From NCBI RefSeq assembly GCF_023330685.1, contig NZ_CP097128.1:620001-684000 (forward strand): a stretch of DNA of 64,000 nt. Reading direction: 5' to 3'. The position numbers and the translations under genes were made by a program. The DNA comes from Conexibacter sp. DBS9H8 (lineage in GTDB: Bacteria; Actinomycetota; Thermoleophilia; Solirubrobacterales; Solirubrobacteraceae). The notes beneath the pieces were generated by a model. That model saw only the letters and a list, made by a program, of their open reading frames with translations. It made no database searches and was not told the DNA's origin. Shown here piece by piece: positions 8,322-17,673 of the stretch (position 1 is the stretch's first letter; each line of letters starts with the position of its first letter).

Positions 8322-8348
8322 AAATCTGCTAGTCTGCGACTGAGATTT
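8322..8348. promoter_or_regulatory. HspR-type (HAIR-like) operator upstream of dnaK
   Basis: AAATCT (8322-8327) and AGATTT (8343-8348) are separated by 15 bp, with the inner right arm reading GACTGAGATTT. The same outer arms and spacing occur before clpB (19774-19798). HspR of other actinobacteria binds HAIR, CTTGAGT-N7-ACTCAAG, at dnaK and clpB. The right half here (ACTGAGA) partly matches that half-site. HspR is encoded in the operon itself, so negative feedback is expected. Binding is inferred. Confidence 0.65.
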
Positions 8349-8350
8349 CA

Positions 8351-8377
8351 GGTATCCCTGGCGCTCAGCCGGATACC
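8351..8377. promoter_or_regulatory. Second inverted repeat in the dnaK leader
   Basis: GGTATCC (8351-8357) and GGATACC (8371-8377) form a perfect 7-bp inverted repeat with a 13-bp spacer, two bases downstream of the HAIR-like element. It could be a second protein-binding site or an RNA stem in the dnaK 5' leader. It does not match the CIRCE element bound by HrcA, and no counterpart is seen before clpB. Confidence 0.4.
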
Positions 8378-8424
8378 ATGGACAGCGAGATATCTGCGAC
8401 CTACGCACGAGGAGCTACGACACG

Positions 8425-10335
<1,911 letters not shown>

Positions 10336-10336
10336 C

Positions 10337-11146
10337 GTGAGCGCGCATCGCCACGAGCCCAGGCCAGCGGCGGCGGACCCCGGGTCCGCCGCCGACCCGG
10401 CGGCCTCCGCCCCCGAGGAGCCGTCACCCGGCGCCGAGGCCGGCACGGCCCCTGATCCGGCGGCTGGGGTAGACACGCCCCCCGGTCCGGCGGGGCAGGC
10501 CCCCAATCCGGCGGGGCAGGCCCCCGGTCCGGCGGGGCAGGCCCCCGGTCCGGCGGGGGTGGGTGACGACGCAGCGGGTGGGGCCTCCGGCCCGACGGGT
10601 GTCGGTGCCGACGCGTCCGGAACCGACGCCGGCGGCCCCCCGGCGGCCGCCGCCGACCTCCATGGGGCGACCGCTCCGGAGCCCGGCGGCGACGGACGGA
10701 CGGAGGTCGATGAGCTCGCCGCCGCGACCGCCCGGGCCGAGGAGTACCTCGGTCTCGCCCAGCGGACCAAGGCCGACTTTGACAACTACCGCAAACGGGC
10801 GGCCCGGGATGCGGCGCTCGCGGCCGAACGTGGGGTGCTCAAGCTCGTCAAGGAGCTGCTGCCGGCGCTGGACAACCTCGAGCGGGCAATCACCCACGCC
10901 CCGGCTGAAGATCCGCTGTTGGAGGGGATCAAGCTCGTGCACAGCGATCTCCTCGGCGCGCTCGCCCGAGCGGGCATCGAGGCGTACTCCCCGGCGGGTG
11001 AGAGCTTCGACCCCCAGCTCCATGAGGCGGTCGCCCAGCACTCACGAGAGGGGATCGAGGCGGGGACCGTGATCGAGGTTTACCAGCAGGGTTACCGGCT
11101 CGCGGACACCGTCCTGCGACCCGCCCGCGTGCTCGTGGCCGCCTAG
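10337..11146 (+). CDS. grpE: Nucleotide exchange factor GrpE with long low-complexity N-terminus
   Basis: GrpE releases ADP from DnaK. The conserved domain occupies about residues 125-265: [20 protein letters not shown] in the coiled coil, [12 protein letters not shown], then [21 protein letters not shown] at the end. Before it lie about 120 residues of Ala/Pro/Gly-rich sequence including collagen-like [14 protein letters not shown] repeats, longer than in most GrpE proteins (about 180-220 residues in total). I placed the start at GTG 10337, one base after the dnaK stop, because earlier frames overlap dnaK. Confidence 0.95.
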   Translation: MSAHRHEPRPAAADPGSAADPAASAPEEPSPGAEAGTAPDPAAGVDTPPGPAGQAPNPAGQAPGPAGQAPGPAGVGDDAAGGASGPTGVGADASGTDAGGPPAAAADLHGATAPEPGGDGRTEVDELAAATARAEEYLGLAQRTKADFDNYRKRAARDAALAAERGVLKLVKELLPALDNLERAITHAPAEDPLLEGIKLVHSDLLGALARAGIEAYSPAGESFDPQLHEAVAQHSREGIEAGTVIEVYQQGYRLADTVLRPARVLVAA

Positions 11147-11164
11147 GAGAAGGCGAGAACGCTG

Positions 11165-12337
11165 ATGGCCGGCCCACCCGACTACTACAAGGTTCTCGGC
11201 GTCTCCAAGAACGCCACCGAGGACGAGATCAAGAAGGCCTACCGAAAGCTCGCCCGCCAGTACCACCCGGACCGCAACCCGGGGGACAAGGCGGCGGAGG
11301 AGAAGTTCAAGCAGATCTCCCAGGCCCATGACGTGCTGTCGGACGCGGACAAGCGCAAGGCCTATGACCGGACCAACGGGCCCCTCGGCGGGTTCACCCA
11401 GAACTTCGGGCAGGGGTTCGATGCCTCCAACATCGGTGGTTTCTCCGACATCCTCTCCAACCTGTTCAGCGGCGCCGGGGGGGTCGGCGGCCCCGGGGCG
11501 GGAGCTCGCAGCGGCGCGGCCCAGCGCGCCCCGGAGGCCCGCGGGCGCGACCTGGAGACCGAGGTGCACCTCAGTTTCGACCAAGCGATCCACGGCACCC
11601 AAGTCCCGCTGGCGGTCCCGACCTCCCACGCGTGCCCGACCTGCCATGGCACCGGCGCCAAGCCGGGGACGAGCCCGCGGGTCTGCCCGGTCTGTGGCGG
11701 TCGCGGCGTCGAGGCACAGAGCCAGGGGATCTTCTCGATCTCCCAGCCGTGCTCGAACTGTGGCGGCTCGGGGACGGTCATCGACGATCCGTGTCCGACG
11801 TGCGCGGGGACCGGTGCGCAACGGTCGATCAAGCGGCTGCGGGTCAACATTCCCCCCGGCGTCAAGGACGGAACGCGGATCAAGCTCGCCGGCAAGGGCG
11901 ATCCGGGACTGCGCGGAGCGCCGCCCGGGGATCTGTACGTCATCTGCCGCGTCACGTCCTCCCCGGTGTTCAAGCGCGTCGGCGAGAACCTCGAGGTCGA
12001 GGTTCCCCTCGCTCCCCACGAGGCGATGCTCGGCGCCGTCATCGAGGTGCCGACGCTCAAGGGCAGCAAGCGGCTGCGGGTGCCGCGCGGAACCGCTCAC
12101 GGCACCGTCCAGCGGCTCCGTGGCGAGGGTCCACCGCGCGGGGCCGGGAAGGGCAACGGCGACCTCCACTACCGGTTCATCATCGACATCCCGACGACGC
12201 TCACGCCCGAGCAGGCGGCCGCCGTCGACCGGCTCGCCGCCGTCAGCCCCGGGGATCCGCGCGCCCAGCTGTTCAAGGATGCCGGGGTCAGCCGAGAGGG
12301 CCCCGAGTCGCGACCGCACACCGAGGAGGTCGCCTGA
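11165..12337 (+). CDS. dnaJ: Hsp40 co-chaperone DnaJ
   Basis: A type I DnaJ of 390 residues that delivers substrates to DnaK and stimulates its ATPase. The J domain (about 6-70) has the HPD motif in [13 protein letters not shown] Gly/Phe-rich linker follows ([19 protein letters not shown]). The zinc region has four CxxCxGxG repeats: [24 protein letters not shown] and CPTCAGTG. The C-terminal substrate-binding fold includes [21 protein letters not shown]. It lies 18 bp after grpE, with AGGAGA upstream of the ATG, and its stop overlaps the hspR start (TGATG). Confidence 0.98.
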   Translation: MAGPPDYYKVLGVSKNATEDEIKKAYRKLARQYHPDRNPGDKAAEEKFKQISQAHDVLSDADKRKAYDRTNGPLGGFTQNFGQGFDASNIGGFSDILSNLFSGAGGVGGPGAGARSGAAQRAPEARGRDLETEVHLSFDQAIHGTQVPLAVPTSHACPTCHGTGAKPGTSPRVCPVCGGRGVEAQSQGIFSISQPCSNCGGSGTVIDDPCPTCAGTGAQRSIKRLRVNIPPGVKDGTRIKLAGKGDPGLRGAPPGDLYVICRVTSSPVFKRVGENLEVEVPLAPHEAMLGAVIEVPTLKGSKRLRVPRGTAHGTVQRLRGEGPPRGAGKGNGDLHYRFIIDIPTTLTPEQAAAVDRLAAVSPGDPRAQLFKDAGVSREGPESRPHTEEVA

Positions 12338-12780
12338 TGGCGACCCGCCGCGTCCGCACGACCCGCGTGGAGGTCGATTCCGACCGCGGGGTGTTCATGA
12401 TCTCCGTCGCGGCCGAGCTCGCCGACATGCACCCCCAGACCCTGCGTATGTACGAGGCCCGGGGTCTGATCGAGCCCAAGCGCTCACCCAAGGGGACGCG
12501 GCTCTACTCTCACGCCGACGTCGAGCAGCTCAAGCGGATCCAGGCGATGACCGCCGAGCTCGGGCTCAACCTCGCCGGGGTCGAGAGGGTCCTCGAGCTC
12601 GAGGCGCAGCTCGACTCGATGACCCGCAAGGTCCAGGCGCTCGAGCGTCGCGCCGAGAATCTCAAGTCTGAGGTGCAACGGCTCGAGGCGCTGCGGCGTG
12701 AGCTCCGGGCTGAGATCGTGCCCTACGTGCGAGCCGGAGCGCTCGTGCGTCGCGCCGACCGCGGGCGCGGGCAATCCTGA
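12337..12780 (+). CDS. hspR: MerR-family heat-shock repressor HspR
   Basis: A 147-residue MerR-type regulator. Its winged-helix region reads [20 protein letters not shown], then [20 protein letters not shown], which matches actinobacterial HspR. It is followed by a coiled coil (about 75-125: [20 protein letters not shown]). HspR represses dnaK and clpB at HAIR repeats with help from DnaK, in Streptomyces and Mycobacterium. Being last in the dnaK operon and overlapping dnaJ by one base supports the identification. The likely targets in this window are the repeats at 8322-8348 and 19774-19798. Confidence 0.93.
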   Translation: MATRRVRTTRVEVDSDRGVFMISVAAELADMHPQTLRMYEARGLIEPKRSPKGTRLYSHADVEQLKRIQAMTAELGLNLAGVERVLELEAQLDSMTRKVQALERRAENLKSEVQRLEALRRELRAEIVPYVRAGALVRRADRGRGQS

Positions 12781-12877
12781 CCTGCCGCGCCCAGGCGCGA
12801 CAATGTCGCTTCAGCGTCGGTCGAGCCCTGCGGGGTCCCGTCCGCGACTGTCACCCTGTTTCCCCGTTAAGTCGGTG

Positions 12878-15091
12878 ATGACCTTGAGCCCCCGCCCCCT
12901 CGCCCTGATCGCGCTGATCGCCGCCGCGCTCGCCCTCACGCCCGCGGATGCCGCCGCCGCCCCCCGCGCGCGGCTGGCGATCGTGCTCCCGCTGCGTGTC
13001 AACACGGCGGGTCTCGCCGCGTTCGCCGCCGCCGTGTCCACGCCCGGCTCACCCGACTACCGTCACTACCGCTCGATCGCCTGGCTCGCGCGCCACTTCG
13101 GCGCGTCCCCGGCCGCCGAGGCGCGGGTCGTTCGCTACCTGCGCAGCCACGGCGCCAGTCGCGTCCGCGTTGACGCCACCGGGCTGTTCATCGACGCGCG
13201 CCTGCCCGCTGCCACCGCCGCGACGCTGTTTCGCACGCGCCTGATCCGGCGCGGAGCCCGGACGGGCGCGTTCACCGCCCCCACCACCGTGCCGCGTCTG
13301 CCCGCTGCCCTCGCCGGCGCGGTGAGCGGCGTGATCGGCCTCGACAGCCAGCCCCTTCAGCTCGCCCCCGCCTTCACCCACGCCGCCCCGCCCTGGACAC
13401 GGGTGAGCGGCTTGACCTCGTCGTGGACCGCTCCCGCCGGCGCGTTCCACGACGCGTTCACCTCCCTGCGCGCCCCCGTCGCCCATCCCGCGCAGGCGAC
13501 CGGCTCGGGGTACTCGCCCGCCTCCGGTACCGCCTCAGGTTGTCCCGCTGCCACGATCGTCGGCGGATTCACCCCGAACGAGTACCTCACTGCCTACGGG
13601 TTCTCCGGAGTGCAGGCAACCGGCACGCTCGGGCAAGGGGAGCGCGTCGCGCTGATCGAGATCGACGGCTTCCGTTCCTCCGATATCACCAACTTCGCTC
13701 ACTGCTTCGGTCTCCACGTCCCCCCCATCGTCGCCTTCCGGGTCAGCCGGCAGGTAGCGGCGACCGGCCTGCCCCCGGGGGGCGAGGCAACTCTCGACCT
13801 CGAGGTGCTCGACGCGGCCGCCCCGGACCTCTCCCAGATCGACGTCTATGAGAGCTCGCCCTCGATCGCGAGCGTCCTCGAGTCCTTCACTGCTCCACTG
13901 CAGAACAGCGGCTACAAGCCGGAGGTCATCTCCGCCTCCCTTGGTCTGTGTGAAGCGCAGGTCCGCTCGGCGATCGGTCTCGCCGGGCTGCGCAACGCGG
14001 AGGCGGCGTTTGAGGAGGCGGCCGCGAGCGGCATCAGCGTGCTCGCCGCCACCGGCGACACCGGTTCGGCCGACTGCACGAACTCGAACTCCCCCGGAGG
14101 CACCCCGATCCCTGAACTGGCGGTCAACTATCCAGCCTCCTCACCGTTCGTCACCGCCGTCGGTGGTACGAACATCCATCTCAACCCGGCCAACCAGATC
14201 GTCAGCCAGCCGGTCTGGAACGACGACGCCTCCCAGCCCGGGTCGGCCGGAGGCGGAGGCTTCTCGAGCGTCTTCACCCGCCCGCGCTATCAGTCCGGGG
14301 TGGTCCGCGAGAACCGTCGTGCGGTCCCGGATGTGGCGCTGCTCGCCGACATCGCGCCCGGCTACGACGTCTACTGCAGCGCTCAGTCCGACTGCATCTC
14401 CCCGCTCAACGGGCAGCTCGACCCGTGGCAGGCCGTCGGGGGCACGAGCGCGTCGACTCCGCTGATGGCCGGGGGGGTCGCTCTCATCGATCAGCTCCTG
14501 CGCGAGCACAGGCAGCAGAGCCTCGGCCTGCTCAACCCGCTGCTCTACCGGCTCGGCGAGACCCCGTCCACGGCCGCGCAGGTGTTTTCCGACGTCACCG
14601 TCGGCTCCAATGACGTCGGCCCGTTCATCCAGGCCGACCATCAACCGCTCGGCTGCTGCAACGCCGGCCCTGGGTACGACGAGGCGTCCGGTTGGGGGAG
14701 CGTCAACCTCGCCGGGCTCGCCGCCGCTGCGCTCGCGAGCGAGCCGGCGATCGTCGACGTCTCCCAGACCGTCCCGACCCCCCAACGCCCGCTTCGCCAG
14801 CGCGCACTGGTCGATGAGGTCCGCTGCAGTGGCCGCTGCGTGATCGGCGCCATCGCCCACATTCAGATCGGCCGGTCCCGTCCGGTGACCTTCTACTCCG
14901 GCCTCGCTCACCTTGCCGCCGCCGCCGGTCGCCGTCTCCGGATCCCCCTGTCGCCGCCCGAGCTGAGACGGCTGCGGGTCGCCCTCAAACAGCGCCGGCG
15001 CATCCGTGCGACGGTGGTGGGAGCGATCGTCGACGCGGCGGGCAACATCGAGCGGCGTACCTCCGCCGTGCCGGTGACCCTGCTCGGGTGA
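12878..15091 (+). CDS. Secreted S53 (sedolisin/kumamolisin) serine-carboxyl peptidase
   Basis: A 737-residue preproprotein. The N-terminus has a signal peptide (LALIALIAAALALTPADAAAA). Residues about 30-150 resemble the pro-kumamolisin activation domain (STPGSPDYRHYRSIAWLARH). The catalytic residues of the family are visible: Glu303 and Asp307 in GEATLDLEV, Asp394 in ATGDTGSADC and Ser524 in GGTSASTPLMAGG. The calcium site follows as DVTVGSNDVGP with GPGYDEASGWGSVN. About 140 residues after the catalytic domain have no clear family. Such enzymes are usually acid-active and extracellular. The start at ATG 12878 gives a proper signal peptide. Confidence 0.93.
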   Translation: MTLSPRPLALIALIAAALALTPADAAAAPRARLAIVLPLRVNTAGLAAFAAAVSTPGSPDYRHYRSIAWLARHFGASPAAEARVVRYLRSHGASRVRVDATGLFIDARLPAATAATLFRTRLIRRGARTGAFTAPTTVPRLPAALAGAVSGVIGLDSQPLQLAPAFTHAAPPWTRVSGLTSSWTAPAGAFHDAFTSLRAPVAHPAQATGSGYSPASGTASGCPAATIVGGFTPNEYLTAYGFSGVQATGTLGQGERVALIEIDGFRSSDITNFAHCFGLHVPPIVAFRVSRQVAATGLPPGGEATLDLEVLDAAAPDLSQIDVYESSPSIASVLESFTAPLQNSGYKPEVISASLGLCEAQVRSAIGLAGLRNAEAAFEEAAASGISVLAATGDTGSADCTNSNSPGGTPIPELAVNYPASSPFVTAVGGTNIHLNPANQIVSQPVWNDDASQPGSAGGGGFSSVFTRPRYQSGVVRENRRAVPDVALLADIAPGYDVYCSAQSDCISPLNGQLDPWQAVGGTSASTPLMAGGVALIDQLLREHRQQSLGLLNPLLYRLGETPSTAAQVFSDVTVGSNDVGPFIQADHQPLGCCNAGPGYDEASGWGSVNLAGLAAAALASEPAIVDVSQTVPTPQRPLRQRALVDEVRCSGRCVIGAIAHIQIGRSRPVTFYSGLAHLAAAAGRRLRIPLSPPELRRLRVALKQRRRIRATVVGAIVDAAGNIERRTSAVPVTLLG

Positions 15092-16077
15092 GCGACGGGG
15101 CCGCCTCGGCGCGGGTGAGCGGCGAGGTCGCGTCGGCACCCGCCAACGATGCGGCGCAGCTGCGCTGCGGCTTCTGCGGCGGACCCGCCCGCCCCGCCGG
15201 TCCCCGCCTGATCGCGTGTGCCGCCTGTGGCAGCGCGACCACCTTTCCGGTCCCCGACGACCGTGAGCTCGCCGCCGCCTACGCCGGCAGCTACCGGCCG
15301 GCGGAGGGCCGCTTCGGTGCCGGTGGGGATCGCCTCCTCGCCGCTACCCGCGGACGCCTTGCCCGCCGGATCGACGCCGTCGCCCCGCCCGGCCCGGTGC
15401 TCGACGTCGGCGCCGGCGACGGCACCCTCGTGGCGGCGCTCCTGCGTCGCGGCCGGGAGGCTGTCGGGCTCGAGCGGGGCGGACCGTCCGCGCCCATGGG
15501 CACCCGCCCGATCGTCGCCGCGGAGCTGGCCGATTTCGATTCGCGGGCGGGCGAATGGGCGGCGATCGTCATGTGGCACTCGCTCGAGCATCTCCGCGAC
15601 CCGGCTGGCGCGCTCGCCCACGCCGCCGGACTGCTTGCCCCCGGCGGGGTCCTCCTGATCGCCGTTCCCAACCGGGACAGCTGGCAGGCGCGGATCCTCG
15701 CGGACCGCTGGCTCGCGCTCGACCTGCCCCGCCACCTCACCCACCTCAGCGCAGCCGCCCTCACCGACGCCCTCAGCGGGCTCGGGCTCGAGGTGGAACG
15801 GGTCAGCCACTGGCGCGGCGGCCAGGTGCTGTTCGGCTGGCTGCACGGGATCCTCGCCGCCCTTCCCGGCCGGCCCGACCTCTACGACGCGATCCGCCAG
15901 CCGACGGCGCGGACGGCGGCCTTGACCTCGCGGCAGCGGGGGCGCACGCTCGCCGCCGCCGTGCTGCTCAGCCCGGCCGCCGCCCTCGCCAGCGCCGGAG
16001 AGGTCCTCACCGGTCACGGCGGCAGCGTGTTCATCCAGGCGCGACGACGCGCCGCCGGCCGACAACCGGCACACTGA
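15088..16077 (+). CDS. Class I SAM-dependent methyltransferase with N-terminal zinc ribbon
   Basis: A 329-residue methyltransferase. It begins with a Cys4 ribbon (RCGFCGGPARP ... IACAACGS), common in methyltransferases acting on sugars or lipid-linked glycans. The SAM-binding loop is VLDVGAGDGTLVAALL, and MWHSLEHLRDPAGAL and LAPGGVLLIAVPN are the later Rossmann motifs. The GTG start overlaps the S53 peptidase stop by 4 bp. It is followed by another methyltransferase, a GT2 and a large membrane protein, which suggests envelope glycoconjugate synthesis. The substrate is unknown. Confidence 0.83.
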   Translation: MSDGAASARVSGEVASAPANDAAQLRCGFCGGPARPAGPRLIACAACGSATTFPVPDDRELAAAYAGSYRPAEGRFGAGGDRLLAATRGRLARRIDAVAPPGPVLDVGAGDGTLVAALLRRGREAVGLERGGPSAPMGTRPIVAAELADFDSRAGEWAAIVMWHSLEHLRDPAGALAHAAGLLAPGGVLLIAVPNRDSWQARILADRWLALDLPRHLTHLSAAALTDALSGLGLEVERVSHWRGGQVLFGWLHGILAALPGRPDLYDAIRQPTARTAALTSRQRGRTLAAAVLLSPAAALASAGEVLTGHGGSVFIQARRRAAGRQPAH

Positions 16078-16106
16078 CGCGGTGATGGTGATCGGGGTGG
16101 CCGAGG

Positions 16107-16886
16107 ATGCCTGAGACGGTGACCGGCGAGCGGGTCGTCACCTCCGCGGGCGGGTTCAACCCGACCTACCAGCGTCACGTCGCCGCCTACCGGCTCGCCG
16201 GGGCGCTGCTCGGCCCCGGCCGGGTGCTCGACCTCGGTTGCGGGACCGGCCACTCCTACCGTGAGCTCGCCCCACGGGAGACGGTCGGCACCGACATCGC
16301 CGCCGAAGTGCTCGCCGGACAGGAGCGCGACACCGTCGTCGCGGACATGCGCGCCCTCCCGTTCCCCGACGGAAGCTTCAGCTCGGTCTTCTCGGTCCAC
16401 TCGATCGAGCACGTCCCCGACCCCGAACGGGTGATCGCCGAGGTTCGTCGCGTGCTCGTGCCCGGCGGCCGGGCGATCTTCGTCACCCCCAACCGGCTCA
16501 CCTTCGGCCGGCCCGACGAGATCATCGACCCCTACCACTACATCGAGTTCGACGCTGCGGCCCTGCGCGCCCTCTGTGCCCCGTTTGACCGGGTGTCGCT
16601 GTCGGGCCTGTTCGGGTCCCAGCGCTACCTGTGCCTCGTCGACACCGAGCACGCCGAGCTCGACCGGCTCCTCGCCCTCGACCCGCTCGGCCTGCGCCGG
16701 CGGATCCCGCGCGGCCTGCGCCAGCGCCTCTATGACTGGCGGCTCTCGCGTAGCCGGGCGCTCGCGCTCCCTGGGGCCGAGGCGATCACCCCCGAGGACT
16801 TCACCCTCCGCGCCGGGGATGACCGGACCCTCGCGAGCGCGCTCGATCTCGTCGCCGTCTGTGATCGCTCGCCCGAAGTCCTCTAG
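16107..16886 (+). CDS. Class I SAM-dependent methyltransferase
   Basis: A 259-residue methyltransferase with the SAM loop RVLDLGCGTGHSYRELA, motif II GTDIAAEVLAGQ and the core VFSVHSIEHVPDPERVIAEV and LVPGGRAIFVTPN. It belongs to the Methyltransf_11/UbiE-like group. It sits 29 bp after the first methyltransferase and 25 bp before a GT2 gene, so the cluster is probably co-transcribed. No membrane segments are visible. The acceptor cannot be named; position suggests an envelope sugar or lipid intermediate. Confidence 0.85.
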   Translation: MPETVTGERVVTSAGGFNPTYQRHVAAYRLAGALLGPGRVLDLGCGTGHSYRELAPRETVGTDIAAEVLAGQERDTVVADMRALPFPDGSFSSVFSVHSIEHVPDPERVIAEVRRVLVPGGRAIFVTPNRLTFGRPDEIIDPYHYIEFDAAALRALCAPFDRVSLSGLFGSQRYLCLVDTEHAELDRLLALDPLGLRRRIPRGLRQRLYDWRLSRSRALALPGAEAITPEDFTLRAGDDRTLASALDLVAVCDRSPEVL

Positions 16887-16911
16887 CCTCCCGCCCCGGA
16901 GTGAGGCGCCG

Positions 16912-17673
16912 ATGACTGACACCCCCCCAGCGACTGCCTCGGCGAACGTGATCGTCGTGATGCCGGCGATGAACGCCGCGCGGACGCTCGAGCGGACCTT
17001 TCACGCGATCCCGCGGGAGGTGGTGAGCGAGGTGATCCTCGTCGACGACAACTCGACCGACGCGACCGCGGACGTTGCGCGGTCGCTGCCGCTCCACTTC
17101 ATCTGGCATCCCCACAACGTCGGTTACGGCGGCAACCAGAAGACCTGCTACCTCGAGGCGCTGCGCCGTGGCGCGGATGTCGTCGTGATGCTGCACCCGG
17201 ACGGGCAGTACGAGCCCGCGCTCATCCCCGACCTGATCGCGCCGATCCTCGCCGGGGAGGCGGACATGGTCCTCGGCTCCCGGCTCGCCGAACCGGGCGC
17301 GGCGCGGGCGGGCGGGATGCCGCTGTACAAATACCTCGCCAACCGGACGCTGACGGCGATCGAGAACCGGTTGATGGGCATTCACGCGACCGAGTTGCAC
17401 ACCGGCTACCGCGCCTACTCCCGTGACTTTCTGCTGACGATCCCGTTCTTGCGCAACTCGATCGACTTCGTCTTCGACTCCGAGGTGCTGATGCAGGCCT
17501 CGGCCTTCGGCCTGCGGATCACCGAGGTTCCGGCCAACTCCCGCTACTTCGCCGACGCCTCTTCGATCTCGCTCCGGCCCTCGATCGTCTACGGCCTCAA
17601 GACGCTGTGGATCGGGGTGCGACTCGTGCTCCACCGCCACCGCATCTGGCCCTCGCGCAAATTCCAGCCCTGA
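16912..17673 (+). CDS. Glycosyltransferase family 2 (polyprenyl-phosphate sugar transferase type)
   Basis: A 253-residue soluble GT-A enzyme. It opens with VIVVMPAMNAARTLERTF, has EVILVDDNSTDATADVARSL, and a metal/nucleotide site at VVMLHPDGQYEP. The GSRLAEPG and HTGYRAYSR motifs resemble DPM1-like enzymes that charge polyprenyl phosphate. The start at ATG 16912 was chosen because earlier codons overlap the methyltransferase gene in another frame. Its stop overlaps the start of the next gene, a polytopic membrane protein that could use the lipid-linked sugar. The exact donor and acceptor are not determined. Confidence 0.88.
   Translation: MTDTPPATASANVIVVMPAMNAARTLERTFHAIPREVVSEVILVDDNSTDATADVARSLPLHFIWHPHNVGYGGNQKTCYLEALRRGADVVVMLHPDGQYEPALIPDLIAPILAGEADMVLGSRLAEPGAARAGGMPLYKYLANRTLTAIENRLMGIHATELHTGYRAYSRDFLLTIPFLRNSIDFVFDSEVLMQASAFGLRITEVPANSRYFADASSISLRPSIVYGLKTLWIGVRLVLHRHRIWPSRKFQP

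Noticed and set aside
8322-8377. CIRCE element (HrcA site) at dnaK
   Set aside because: Neither repeat matches TTAGCACTC-N9-GAGTGCTAA. hspR in the operon points to HspR instead.
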